Below, piece by piece: positions 9,401 through 17,682 of a DNA stretch of 64,000 bases. The notes beneath the pieces were generated by a model. The model had not been told where the DNA came from. It saw nothing but the letters and a program-made list of their open reading frames with translations, and ran no database searches. A program made the translations under genes and the position numbers. The stretch's first letter is position 1. Each line of letters starts with the position of its first letter. Source of the DNA: Rhodothermus profundi (GTDB lineage: Bacteria; Bacteroidota; Rhodothermia; Rhodothermales; Rhodothermaceae); contig NZ_FRAU01000008.1 in assembly GCF_900142415.1 (NCBI RefSeq), positions 3,013 through 67,012 of the forward strand, read 5' to 3'.

Positions 9401-9584
9401 TTCCATCGATATCGGTAGCGCTTCCGATTGTCAGCTCCGTAATTGAGACGTTAGCGCCAGGAAGTGGCTCGCCTCTTTCGTCGGTGACTCTGCCCTGAAT
9501 GATGGCTTCCTGCGCCCAGACAACACCAGGCAGCAGAAATCCTGTCAGAGCAAGGGTCAGCAAACGTTGAAACCACCTTCTCAT
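6417..9584 (-). CDS. SusC/RagA-family TonB-dependent outer-membrane transporter
   Basis: A 1055-residue protein with signal peptide (cleavage after VVWA). Residues about 27-110 are a carboxypeptidase-regulatory-like domain (IIQGRVTDERGEPLPGANV), followed by the conserved EEVVVTG linker, a plug domain ending DDIESIEVIKDAAAASIWGS and ANGVIRIFTKRG (about 215-245), and a long beta-barrel that ends in a terminal phenylalanine (FTVQLVF). It is the energised outer-membrane channel for the substrate held by its SusD partner downstream. A GGAG precedes the start codon, and a good promoter lies 45 bp upstream of the start. Confidence 0.96.
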   Translation of the reverse strand: MRRWFQRLLTLALTGFLLPGVVWAQEAIIQGRVTDERGEPLPGANVSITELTIGSATDIDGNYSFTVPADLVRGQTVTLVARFVGYKPAEQQFELTPGRHTFDFTLEPDLLRLEEVVVTGVAAETPRKKLSFTVDRVDTEKLQQVIAPDPGTALQAKVAAAVVVRPTGEPGRDPSIRLRSATAIRGDQEPLIIVDGVIMEGSLADLNADDIESIEVIKDAAAASIWGSRAANGVIRIFTKRGTNVAAGRTQVTIRNDFGISSPYRFIDMAESHPYLVAEVNGKLRFVDQDGNPLSPGDNPVLDPDGIADNPWPCIEQPVKQPDGTITEELYCNISDPQRDFFTSNPTFNNYISVAQNTQKTNFMASFSNTREGGILREVTGYTRQNFRINLDHRVLNNLDFSASMMYGQSERDDVVEGPGSPFYGLLFMPPNVNLEAPNEEDGSKYNWDAAWVYGLSLELNPLYELANRDRKRRVVRQLASFKTNWRPFRWLMLEGLVGLDRQQTYWKDLFPRGYLSDNPADFKGRLYRFNQDNRAINTSLTALLSYSFGDLNTKLKLSYLYEDERTEQFSVTGREFAVSGVEDLGATVGDKTIDSYIADIRSENYFAILTFDFKDRYIGDVMIRRDGSSLFGPDARWATYYRASVAWRLGEEPFFNVPGINEFRLRASIGTAGLRPGFSAQYETFSIVSGNPVKNTLGNRLLRPAKSTAIEYGVNIDFLDRYSFQASYALNKTEDQILLVPLPAATGYRFQWRNAGTLEGNTFEMQLNTILAQRDDFSWTLDITFDRTRQKITELFVPPYRTGFYYIAPNETFGIIYGEYFARSLDDIAPMLDPGAATPYAGMSLDDFMVNEDGFVVLKSAYGTPDEKPIKVLDPASGNPVLRKIGDSNPDFNMGFATNLRYKNFNLYALVQWQKGGDVYNNTRQWVLRELRGGDVDQRGKKVKKPWGYYATLYNVNATNNYFVEDGGFVKLREVSLTYTLGRRALAAFMPSLQQLRVGVTGRNLLTFTGYKGYDPESARNVDVNGTADPTVFGGDSYGYPLFRSFTFTVQLVF

Positions 9585-9966
9585 AGGTCTCCGCGGTTTG
9601 CATGAAGGTTATTTTTATAGAACAGAAAAATTTTAGGGATGCTGTAACGGTTTTGTCAAGCCTACGTAGAAAAAAGGATTGGTTTTTCAGGGGCGTGCGC
9701 ACAAAAAAGAACGCCAATGGTCAAAGGAAGGGGCTGTGTGGTCATATCAAGGGATTGAACTGTTGCAACAACCAATTGTAACCGCTTAACGCGCATGCAA
9801 CCTCAAAAGAACTAACGGTTTGTTCGTAGCGGATAACCAGCTCAAAAAAGGCCTTCCGGAACGAACAGCGCGTAAGCGCTCTGCCAGCGGGACATTGTGC
9901 GTGGGTTCTGCGCAGGCTACGGTTAATAAGGCAATCTCTTTTCAAAAATGGAGGTAGCTATATCAT
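9585..9966. other. Intergenic region between susC promoter and argH
   Basis: About 380 bp. The left end holds the susC promoter. The remainder, downstream of argH on the minus strand, shows no coding region that I trust (one 67-codon minus-strand frame at 9742-9945 resembles nothing) and only a small AGCGC/GCGCT hairpin. Confidence 0.5.
9630..9659 (-). promoter_or_regulatory. Predicted promoter of the first susC gene
   Basis: On the minus strand, TTGACA (9654-9659) is followed after 18 bp by TAAAAT (9630-9635), about 45 bp before the susC start. The -35 box is perfect and the -10 matches 5 of 6 bases of the classic consensus. The second susC gene has the same -10 hexamer and the same spacing. 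Confidence 0.65.
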
Positions 9967-11289
9967 TCAGGTGTCGGACTGCTCTGAGCGTTCCAGCCAC
10001 GATCGAAACGTCTGAAGCTGTTGCCGCAGGAGATCCGGTCGTCCGCGTCCCGGATAGCCGTCCACATGGTACGCTTTTAAGACCGTCTGGGGGTCCGGAT
10101 GGGGGAGCTGGTCAAGAGCGGCTGCTGCCTGCCGGTAGGCTTCGCGAAAGGGGACCCCATCGGCTACGCGCCGCAGCGCCTCAGCAGTTGCCAGCAAAGA
10201 CGGCGTGCAGGCCGCCTGCATCCGGTCGCGCCGAAAGCGCAGGCCGGGCAGGAGTTGCACCATGGCCATGAGCAGGTCATGGGCGCTTAGCATGCAGCGT
10301 ATCGTCGCTTCTTTGGTAAGCTGCAGGTCGCGGTGGTAGCCCGAAGGAAGATTGGCCGGAAGCGTTAGCAGCACGTTCAGCTCGGCCAGCAACCGGTGAT
10401 ACCCTGCACGCACCAGCTCCAGCACATCCGGATTTTGCTTCTGGGGCATGATGCTGCTCCCGGTGCAGAATTCCGGGGGAAGCTCCACAAAGCCGAACTC
10501 TTGGGTGTTGAACAGCACCAGGTCCGATGCCATGCGGTTGAGCGTAGCGCTCACCTGCACGAGCGCGTGAACGGCATGGAGTTCCAGTTTGCCGCGCGAG
10601 AGCTGAACGGCCGTCACGTGAAGCTGCACCGTGCGAAAGCCCAGCCGCTGGGCTACTTCTTCACGGGGCAGAGACAGGAACGGGACGCCGTAACCGGCCG
10701 CACTGCCCAGCGGCGAGACGTTTACCTGCTCGAAGGCATGCTGCAGGGCCGCCAGATCGCTCAGCAGCAGTTCGGCATAGCCCAGGGCCCAGAGGCCTGC
10801 GGTCGAGGGCATGGCCTGCTGCAAATGGGTGTAGCCTGGCATCAGGGCGTCGTTGTACCGGGCGCCCAGCTCGCAGAGTTGTTCGATCAGGCGGGCTACC
10901 TGGCGGCCTGCTTTGCGCAGCCCATCCTTTAAAAACAGACGAAGGGCCGCCAGGACCTGATCGTTGCGCGAGCGGCCGGTATGGATCTTCTTGCCCACAT
11001 CCCCCAGGCGCTTGGTCAGGAAGGTTTCAATAACCGTGTGGGCATCTTCGTCTTCCGGGCGCACGACGACCCGGCCCGCCTGCACTTCAGCTTGCAACGC
11101 ATCCAGAGCTTCCGAAATGGCCTGGAATTCTTCGTCCGACAGAATTCCAGTTCGGACAAGCCCGGCAGCATGGGCACGGGTTCCCTCAATATCATAGGGC
11201 AGCAGCAGCGTATCCCAGCGGTAGTCTTCGCCTACGGTAAAGCGCTGCACCCATGCCGCAACGTCCTGGCCTTTATCCCAGAGCACCAT
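9967..11289 (-). CDS. argH: Argininosuccinate lyase
   Basis: A 440-residue fumarase/aspartase-superfamily enzyme that splits argininosuccinate into arginine and fumarate, the last step of arginine synthesis, in the cytoplasm. Visible family motifs: DEDAHTVIETFL, HTGRSRNDQVLAALRLFLKD, MPGYTHLQQAMPST, and the signature loop GSSIMPQKQNPD, with the flexible catalytic serine. The usual signature is GSSIMPQKKNPD; here the second lysine is glutamine, a tolerated variation elsewhere. The length is slightly shorter than the common 450-470 residues. Other arginine genes are not adjacent; the M20 deacylase at 13.5 kb could be linked by function. It is divergent from the chemotaxis receptor gene. Confidence 0.95.
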   Translation of the reverse strand: MVLWDKGQDVAAWVQRFTVGEDYRWDTLLLPYDIEGTRAHAAGLVRTGILSDEEFQAISEALDALQAEVQAGRVVVRPEDEDAHTVIETFLTKRLGDVGKKIHTGRSRNDQVLAALRLFLKDGLRKAGRQVARLIEQLCELGARYNDALMPGYTHLQQAMPSTAGLWALGYAELLLSDLAALQHAFEQVNVSPLGSAAGYGVPFLSLPREEVAQRLGFRTVQLHVTAVQLSRGKLELHAVHALVQVSATLNRMASDLVLFNTQEFGFVELPPEFCTGSSIMPQKQNPDVLELVRAGYHRLLAELNVLLTLPANLPSGYHRDLQLTKEATIRCMLSAHDLLMAMVQLLPGLRFRRDRMQAACTPSLLATAEALRRVADGVPFREAYRQAAAALDQLPHPDPQTVLKAYHVDGYPGRGRPDLLRQQLQTFRSWLERSEQSDT

Positions 11290-11424
11290 AGCTACAAGGT
11301 TTGTAGGAGAGAAGTAAAAAATACAATCAAGTGCAGCCTCTTGCCGCTTTTCGCCTAAAAAGGAGAGGGTTTTTGCCGATTCTTACCGCGCAGATGTTTG
11401 CCTCACCTTCCAATCTGGCAGCTT

Positions 11425-13350
11425 ATGGATATGTGGACCCGATTGAAGCAGACCTCCATTCAGACGAGGGTAATCCTGGCCTTACTGGTTCCTCAGCTAC
11501 TGGCTGTGGTAGCGGCCCTTTTTGTCTGGAATGGTATACGAGCGCTGCACGAGATAGTCGCCAGGAATTTCCACGCCCAGAAGGTGCTGCACAGGGCCCA
11601 GGTGCTGGCCGTAGACCGGGCCATGATGGAGCGCAACATGCTGATGTACGTGCTCACCGGTGAGGAGGCGTTTCGACAGGCGTATCAGGAGCGATGGGAG
11701 GCGTTGCGACAGGCCTTAAACGAGCTGCAGCAGATGGTTCCAGATGATCCGGAGCAAGTTGCGCGGCTGCAACAGTTGGCCGCAGTGGTGCAGCAATGGG
11801 AGCAGACGGCAAGCAGCCTGCTGACGCGTCGCGCTGAAATGGCCGGTCGGTTGCGCATGGGCCGCCTGGCTGCCGAAGTGGCCGCGCATCAGGCCCAGCA
11901 ACAGACCCTGCAGCGCCAGATGGACACCCTCCTGCAGGAATTTCTGGAGGCAGAGCAGGCGCGGAATGCGGCGCGGCTGGCCGATATGAAACGCCGGGAA
12001 ATATGGCTATTTATTGAGGTGCTGATTGCGCTGCTGGCGGTATCCATGGGAATTGGGCTGGCCTTTCAGGTGATTCGACGGTCGGTAGTTCGCCCGATTC
12101 AGGAGCTGGAGGCAGTTGCGCATCGCATTACCGATGGAGACCTGGAGGCGACAGCTCCTGTGCATACGGATGATGAGCTTGGCAGGCTGGCTCAGGCGTT
12201 TAACCAGATGGTAATGAGCCTGCGCCGCTCGCTTGAAGCACTCCGTGAGGAAAAGGTCCGGGTCGAGCAGAAAGTGCGGGAGGCGGTGGCCGAGATTGAA
12301 GCGCAGCAGCATGATCTGGCCGAAAGCGTTGAGCGCATGCTGGCGCAGATGGAGCGCTTTGCTGCGGGGGATCTGACCGTGCAACTCAACGCTGAGCGCG
12401 ACGATGAAATCGGGCGGCTGTATGAAGGCTTCAACCGCGCCGTGGCCAACATCCGGCAGATGCTGGTGCGCGTCACCGAGGCCATTGCAACGGTAGCAAG
12501 TTCGGCGGCGCAGATCAGCGCTTCTGTGGAGGAACTGGCGGCCTCGTCGCAAGAGCAGGCGGCGCAGGCTAATGAGGTTACCGGGGCGATTGAAGAAATG
12601 ATGCGCACCATTGTTGACAGCGCACGTAATGCCAGCGAAACGGCTGAGTTTACGCGGACCAATGGGGAGCGGGCACGCCAGGGCGAACAGGTGGTGCGCG
12701 AAACGGTCGAAAAGATTCGTCAGATCGCCCGCGTGGTGGACGAGTCGGCTCAGACAGTGGAGCGCCTGGGAGCTTCCAGCGAACGCATTGGCGAAATTGT
12801 GCAGGTGATTAACGAAATTGCGGAGCAGACGAATCTGCTGGCGCTTAATGCAGCCATTGAGGCAGCGCGTGCTGGCGAGCATGGCCGTGGCTTCGCCGTG
12901 GTGGCCGACGAAGTGCGCAAGCTAGCCGAGCGTACGGCGCAGGCGACGACCGAAATTGCCCAGATGATCGAAGACATTCGTAGGGAGACGCGCGAGGCGG
13001 TAGCTGCTATCCAGCGCGGGCGACAGGAGATGGAGGAGGGCATCCAACTGGCAGATCAGACAGGGGAGGCGCTTACCCAGATCGTCGAAGGGGCGGCGTG
13101 CGTGCTGGAGCGTGTTTCCCAGATTGCGGCAGCGGGAGAAGAGCAGGCGGCCACCAGCGAGCAGATTAGCCGTAATGTCGAGCGGATTTCTATGTTGTCG
13201 CGCGAGTCGGCACAGGGCATTGAACAGATCGCGCGGGCGGCTGAAAGTCTGAGTCGCCTTACAGACGAGCTCAATCAGATGGTGCGGCGGTTTCGGTTAG
13301 AGCAAACAGGTAGTGTGCAAACCGATGAGGTGCCGGTGACTGTAGTTTAG
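11425..13350 (+). CDS. Methyl-accepting chemotaxis protein
   Basis: A 641-residue membrane receptor. TM1 spans about residues 15-37 and TM2 about 192-216; the roughly 150 residues between them are helical and probably a four-helix-bundle sensor outside the membrane. After TM2 comes a HAMP domain ([20 protein letters not shown]) and a second HAMP-like segment ([20 protein letters not shown]). The cytoplasmic signalling coiled coil carries the conserved hairpin tip [19 protein letters not shown] near residue 465. It would signal through CheA/CheW, which are not in this window. The ATG at 11425 is preferred because it starts with a short basic tail before TM1; a TTG at 11398 would add nine residues. 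Confidence 0.93.
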   Translation: MDMWTRLKQTSIQTRVILALLVPQLLAVVAALFVWNGIRALHEIVARNFHAQKVLHRAQVLAVDRAMMERNMLMYVLTGEEAFRQAYQERWEALRQALNELQQMVPDDPEQVARLQQLAAVVQQWEQTASSLLTRRAEMAGRLRMGRLAAEVAAHQAQQQTLQRQMDTLLQEFLEAEQARNAARLADMKRREIWLFIEVLIALLAVSMGIGLAFQVIRRSVVRPIQELEAVAHRITDGDLEATAPVHTDDELGRLAQAFNQMVMSLRRSLEALREEKVRVEQKVREAVAEIEAQQHDLAESVERMLAQMERFAAGDLTVQLNAERDDEIGRLYEGFNRAVANIRQMLVRVTEAIATVASSAAQISASVEELAASSQEQAAQANEVTGAIEEMMRTIVDSARNASETAEFTRTNGERARQGEQVVRETVEKIRQIARVVDESAQTVERLGASSERIGEIVQVINEIAEQTNLLALNAAIEAARAGEHGRGFAVVADEVRKLAERTAQATTEIAQMIEDIRRETREAVAAIQRGRQEMEEGIQLADQTGEALTQIVEGAACVLERVSQIAAAGEEQAATSEQISRNVERISMLSRESAQGIEQIARAAESLSRLTDELNQMVRRFRLEQTGSVQTDEVPVTVV

Positions 13351-13483
13351 AGGCGGGCGGAGTCTGCTGCGTCGTTGCTACCGAGCAGAGGGCGGCGTCG
13401 GTGAAAGCGATGGGGGCTTACGGTACCTTGTTTGAGGGATGCGCCGACATCCGGAAACCCATACTGATGGATGGAACAAGGGG

Positions 13484-14596
13484 TCATGCTGCAGAGGCCA
13501 GTGCGTAATAGTGGCGGATTATGCCCCGGTAGACCTCAACAGCACGCACGAGCTCTTCCAGCTCGATGTGCTCCCCGCCGGTATGGGAACGCTCGCTGGG
13601 TCCTGGGCCGAGCTTGACGGTGGGGATGTCGTGCAGAAAAATCCAGTCTGAAGCGGTGGGCGAGCCAAAAGGACGACTGCCCGGATGGGCGCGCAGGCAG
13701 GCCTGCACGATGCGGGCATCGACCGGCGTTGCCACGGGAATAAACCGGTCGCTGTGCACTTCAATTTCGGATTCTACCAGGCCGGCCAGGAGCTGCACGA
13801 TTTCCGCGTGGGTATAGGCGGGCGTGGTGCGAATGTCGAGCGTGAAGGTGCAGTGTTCGGGCACCACATTGTGAGCGGTGCCCCCCTGAATTGTAGTAAC
13901 GGTCAGGGTAGGAGCCCCCAGAAATGGATCGGCTCGTTCAAACCGGAGCTGGCTGAGACGTTCAATGTCGCGAGCAGCGCGCAGAATGGCATTGTCGCCC
14001 AGATGGGGACGGGCGGCGTGCGCGGTGCGGCCGCGAGCATGTAGCTTCAAAATCAGGAGTCCCTTTTGCGCCACGCAGGGTTGCAGCCGGGTCGGTTCGC
14101 CTACGATGGCGGCCTGAAGGGGGGGAAGGTGAGGGCGCAGAGCTTCCAGACCGTTGTATCCGCCGCCGGTTTCTTCACAGGCGGTCAGCGCAACAATGAC
14201 CTGTCCGTTTGCAGGGCGCCAGCCCTCCCGCGCCAGCGAAAGCAAAGCCGTTGTCATGGCGGCACCGCTGGCCTTGGCATCGACCGTGCCCCGGCCGTAG
14301 AGCTTGCCGTCAACTTCGACCGGTTCAAAGGGATCGAAGGGATGATCGGCAGAGGGAGGCACTACGTCTAGGTGGGAATTCAGCAGCAGCCGATCTTCCC
14401 CGTCGCCGAGCCAGAAGTACACGTTGTTGTCCAGCCGACGGACCGGCAACCCTGCCTGGCGCACGTAGTGCTCAATGAAGTCGGCGATCTCGGCTTCCTG
14501 ATGGCTCAGCGACGGAAAGCGGACGAGTGATTTGAGCAGCTCAACGACTTCGGTGGCGACCTTCTGCGTGATCGAACCTGACATGAGCCAATCCAT
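13484..14596 (-). CDS. M20-family amidohydrolase, ArgE/DapE-like deacylase
   Basis: About 370 residues. The co-catalytic zinc ligands of the M20 family are visible: HLDVVPP, GRGTVDAKASGAAM with the bridging Asp, EETGGG with the catalytic Glu and the next ligand, GEPT, and a C-terminal SHTGGEH. The middle dimerisation domain contains GRTAHAARPHLGDNAI. Members remove acyl groups from N-acetylornithine, succinyl-diaminopimelate, or LysW-bound amino acids; the sequence alone does not decide among these. With argH nearby, a role in arginine or lysine synthesis is plausible. The frame continues upstream to 14683, but that start would overlap the divergent pseudouridine synthase gene, so the ATG at 14596 (or 14584) is preferred. 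Confidence 0.85.
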   Translation of the reverse strand: MDWLMSGSITQKVATEVVELLKSLVRFPSLSHQEAEIADFIEHYVRQAGLPVRRLDNNVYFWLGDGEDRLLLNSHLDVVPPSADHPFDPFEPVEVDGKLYGRGTVDAKASGAAMTTALLSLAREGWRPANGQVIVALTACEETGGGYNGLEALRPHLPPLQAAIVGEPTRLQPCVAQKGLLILKLHARGRTAHAARPHLGDNAILRAARDIERLSQLRFERADPFLGAPTLTVTTIQGGTAHNVVPEHCTFTLDIRTTPAYTHAEIVQLLAGLVESEIEVHSDRFIPVATPVDARIVQACLRAHPGSRPFGSPTASDWIFLHDIPTVKLGPGPSERSHTGGEHIELEELVRAVEVYRGIIRHYYALASAA

Positions 14597-14660
14597 TAAA
14601 AATGTGGTGCCGGAAAAATGAGCCGAGCTGCAGGTTTGTTTCCATAGAAATGTTGAAGTA

Positions 14661-15728
14661 ATGACGTTGCAAGAAGTTTGCATTCGGCTTGAGGTACCGC
14701 CGGGGTATCGAGAAGGTGGGCGGCTGGATGCCTACCTGGCGCGTTTTCTGGCGCAGGCCTCGCGCACCAAGATTCAGCGAGGCATCCGGGAGGGGCGGGT
14801 AACGGTAAACGGCGTCGTGGTCCAGAAGCCTGCCTACACGGTGCAACCCGGTGATGTAATTACCCTGCGGATTCACAGGCCGCCGCCGGTGGAGATAGTG
14901 CCTGAGCCGATTCCGCTGGACATTGTTTATGAAGATCCTTACCTGATTGTGGTGAATAAGCAGGCGGGGCTGGTAGTGCATCCGGCGCGCGGAAACCGAT
15001 CGGGCACGCTGGTCAACGCCCTGCTGCATCACATTGGCAGTGGGCCGGTGCGTTTTGACGAGGAGGAGGCGTTGCCCGAAGATGACGAGGTCGGCCTGTC
15101 GATGGTCAGCACAGGACCTACCGAGGCGCGCCTGGAAGCTCCGCGTCCTGGCATTGTGCATCGTCTGGACAAGGACACGACGGGACTTATGGTCGTGGCT
15201 AAAGACGACGTCACCCATACCGGGCTGGCTCGTCAGTTTGAGCGTCGGACAATTAGCCGCACCTACCTGGCGTTGCTCTGGGGCGTGCCTGATCCTCCGC
15301 AGGGGCGTATTGAGGCGCCAATCGGCCGCGACCCGCGCGACCGGCAGCGTATGGCGGTGGTGCCGGCTGAACGAGGAAAAGTCGCTATTACCCACTACGA
15401 AGTGGTCGAAGCCCTGCCGGCAGCCGCTCTGGTGCGTTTTCGGTTGGAGACAGGCCGCACCCATCAGATTCGGGTGCACGCCCGTCACCTTGGGCATCCG
15501 GTGCTGGGAGATCCTACCTATGGGGGACGTGCGATTCGGTACGGGCCGCGCACGCCTCGGCGCAGGGCGTTTTATGAGCGTCTATTTGCACGGTTGACGC
15601 GGCAAGCGCTGCATGCGCACACGCTGGGGTTTCGGCATCCACGTACCGGGGAGTGGCTGGCATTTGAAGCGCCGCTGCCCGACGACATGGCCTGGGCCCT
15701 GGAGCAGTTGCGGCAGGATCCCGTGTAA
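14661..15728 (+). CDS. rluD: RluD-type 23S rRNA pseudouridine synthase
   Basis: A 355-residue RluA/RluD-family enzyme that isomerises uridines in rRNA. An N-terminal S4 RNA-binding domain (GRLDAYLARFLAQASRTKIQ, GRVTVNG) precedes the catalytic domain, which carries the signature HRLDKDTTGLMVVAK near residue 170 with the nucleophilic Asp, and RLETGRTHQIRVHARHLGHP near 255. Between the VVNKQAGLVVHPARG strand and the catalytic loop there is an acidic insertion of roughly 35 residues (EEEALPEDDEVG and following) that standard RluD lacks. RluD acts on helix 69 of 23S rRNA; the exact target here is inferred. It starts divergently from the M20 gene, 64 bp apart. Confidence 0.9.
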   Translation: MTLQEVCIRLEVPPGYREGGRLDAYLARFLAQASRTKIQRGIREGRVTVNGVVVQKPAYTVQPGDVITLRIHRPPPVEIVPEPIPLDIVYEDPYLIVVNKQAGLVVHPARGNRSGTLVNALLHHIGSGPVRFDEEEALPEDDEVGLSMVSTGPTEARLEAPRPGIVHRLDKDTTGLMVVAKDDVTHTGLARQFERRTISRTYLALLWGVPDPPQGRIEAPIGRDPRDRQRMAVVPAERGKVAITHYEVVEALPAAALVRFRLETGRTHQIRVHARHLGHPVLGDPTYGGRAIRYGPRTPRRRAFYERLFARLTRQALHAHTLGFRHPRTGEWLAFEAPLPDDMAWALEQLRQDPV

Positions 15729-15796
15729 GCGTGCAAAGAACAAGGCGTCCACTGCTTCGTTCTACGCCGTTCAGAAAGACTGAGAGTAAATTGACC

Positions 15797-16360
15797 ATGA
15801 TTGGCTTTCGTAAGCACCGGCGCGCGGGAGAAAAAGCAACGCCAGCGCCGGCCGATCCGCGACCCGAGCCTGCGATGCAGACGTCAACGTCGCAGTTGCA
15901 CCAACTCCTGGCTCCCGAGACAATTCGGGTAGGATTGCCCGGACATACCAAAGAGGAGGTGCTGAACCGCCTGATTGATCTGCTGCGGGGGCATCCGGCC
16001 GTGCGCGACCTGGAGGCTGTCCGGCAGGCGGTGCTGGCGCGTGAGCGCATGATGTCCACAGGCGTTGGCAAAGGGCTGGGGCTGCCTCATGCCAAGACGC
16101 CGGCCGTGTCAGCGACGGTAGCGGCATTTGCCATTACAGCCGAGCCGGTCGAGTTTGACGCGATCGACCAGCAGCCGGTGCGGCTGCTTTTTTTGCTGGT
16201 TGGTCCTGAGGCGGCCAAGTCGCAGCACATCAAGCTGCTCAGCCGCATTTCGCGCCTGATGAACCGTGACGGCTTTCGGGCGCGTTTGCTGAAGGCGCAC
16301 ACGCCTGAGGAGGTCCTGCAACTCTTCGAAGAAGGAGAGTCGCAACTGGTGGATCAATGA
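15797..16360 (+). CDS. PTS EIIA-type (PtsN-like) protein
   Basis: A 187-residue cytoplasmic protein of the fructose/nitrogen EIIA class. A short basic N-terminal tail leads into the EIIA fold (LLAPETIRVGLPGHTKEEVL), with the active phosphorylatable histidine His98 in the motif GKGLGLPHAKT, and LLFLLVGPEAAKSQHIKLLS in the second half. Such proteins take a phosphate from HPr and usually have a regulatory role when no sugar EIIBC is nearby, as here. The gene overlaps hisS by 4 bp (ATGA), suggesting coupled translation. The ATG at 15797 is preferred over a GTG at 15731; both leave the EIIA domain intact. Confidence 0.87.
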   Translation: MIGFRKHRRAGEKATPAPADPRPEPAMQTSTSQLHQLLAPETIRVGLPGHTKEEVLNRLIDLLRGHPAVRDLEAVRQAVLARERMMSTGVGKGLGLPHAKTPAVSATVAAFAITAEPVEFDAIDQQPVRLLFLLVGPEAAKSQHIKLLSRISRLMNRDGFRARLLKAHTPEEVLQLFEEGESQLVDQ

Positions 16361-17667
16361 GCCTGGAACCGACCCTTCAAAACATTCGGGGAACGTTCGA
16401 CATTTTGCCGTATGACGGGCGCGGGGAGGGAGTGCACGAAGCGCCCAGTCGCGCCTGGCAGCATGTCGAGCAGGTGATCCGGACGGTACTGGAACGTTTC
16501 AATTTTCGGGAGATCCGCACGCCGATTCTGGAACCCACCGAGCTGATAGCCCGCGGCGTCGGTCAGTTGACCGACATTGTTACCAAAGAGATGTTTGCCT
16601 TTCAGCGGGGGGATACGCATTACGTGTTGCGTCCGGAGGTAACTGCGCCGGTCATGCGGGCTTATTTGCAGCATCGGTTGGATCAGCAGGGGAGTGTGCA
16701 GAAGCTCTATTACATTGGGCCGTGCTTCCGGGCTGAAAACCCCCAGAAAGGCCGCTATCGCCAGTTTCACCAGTTTGGCGTTGAACTGATCGGAACGGGA
16801 ACGCCGGAGGCCGACGCCGAAGTGATCGCGGCTATGATGGCTGTTTACGAGGCATTTGGCCTGCGCAATCTGCGGCTGCGGATCAACACGCTGGGCGATG
16901 CCGAAAGCCGTCCGCGTTACCGGGAAGCGCTGCTGGCGTATTTGCGGCCCCTGGCTGATCAACTTTCGCCTACCAGCCGGCAGCGCCTGGCGTCGAATCC
17001 CCTGCGCATTCTCGATACCAAAGATGAGCGGGAGCGTCGCCTGCTGGAAGGGGCGCCCCGGCTTATTGACTTCGTAAATGAAAAGGGCCGCGCGCACTAC
17101 GAAGCCGTGAAGGTGCACCTGGAGGCCATGGGCATTGCCTATGAGGAAGATCCGTACTTGGTGCGCGGGCTTGACTACTACACGCACACGACGTTTGAGC
17201 TGGAGAGCCCGGATCTGGGGGCGCAGCGGGCTCTGGCAGGCGGCGGACGCTATGATCTGCTGGCGGTCGATCTGGGCCACGCGACTCCGGTGCCGGCCGT
17301 GGGGTTTGCCGCGGGTATGGAGCGGCTTTTTATTGCCTTGCAGGCCCAGGGGTATCGCTTTCCGGAGGAGCCTCCGCTGGATGCGTACCTGGTCTCGCTC
17401 GGGGAGGCAGCGCTGCACTGGGCCCTGGTGCAGGCCCAGGTCTTGCGCAAGGCCGGACTGCGCGTCGATCTGGATCTGAAAGGGCGTTCCATGAAAGCGC
17501 AGATGCGGGAAGCCAACCGCCAGCGCGCCCGCTATGCTGTGATTGTGGGCGAGCGCGAACTGGAGCAAGGGCGGGCTGTTGTGCGAGACATGCAGTCCGG
17601 GCAGCAGCAGGAAGTAACGTTGGCAGAACTGGCAGATTTCCTGCAAGGAGCCGTGCGTGCGGTTTAA
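16357..17667 (+). CDS. hisS: Histidine-tRNA ligase
   Basis: A 436-residue class II aminoacyl-tRNA synthetase that charges tRNA-His. Motif 1 (FREIRTPILEPTELIARGVG), motif 2 (YYIGPCFRAENPQKGRYRQF with its catalytic Arg), the histidine-binding loop LVRGLDYYTHTTFE, and motif 3 (AVGFAAGMERL) are all present, followed by the anticodon-binding domain. Length is normal for the bacterial enzyme. It starts inside the ptsN-like stop codon and is followed after 15 bp by lgt, so the three probably form one operon. Confidence 0.97.
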   Translation: MSLEPTLQNIRGTFDILPYDGRGEGVHEAPSRAWQHVEQVIRTVLERFNFREIRTPILEPTELIARGVGQLTDIVTKEMFAFQRGDTHYVLRPEVTAPVMRAYLQHRLDQQGSVQKLYYIGPCFRAENPQKGRYRQFHQFGVELIGTGTPEADAEVIAAMMAVYEAFGLRNLRLRINTLGDAESRPRYREALLAYLRPLADQLSPTSRQRLASNPLRILDTKDERERRLLEGAPRLIDFVNEKGRAHYEAVKVHLEAMGIAYEEDPYLVRGLDYYTHTTFELESPDLGAQRALAGGGRYDLLAVDLGHATPVPAVGFAAGMERLFIALQAQGYRFPEEPPLDAYLVSLGEAALHWALVQAQVLRKAGLRVDLDLKGRSMKAQMREANRQRARYAVIVGERELEQGRAVVRDMQSGQQQEVTLAELADFLQGAVRAV

Positions 17668-17682
17668 TCCAGACAAGGCGTC

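Noticed and set aside
16354-17676. 440-codon frame on the minus strand
   Set aside because: Exactly antisense to hisS, which has all class II synthetase motifs.
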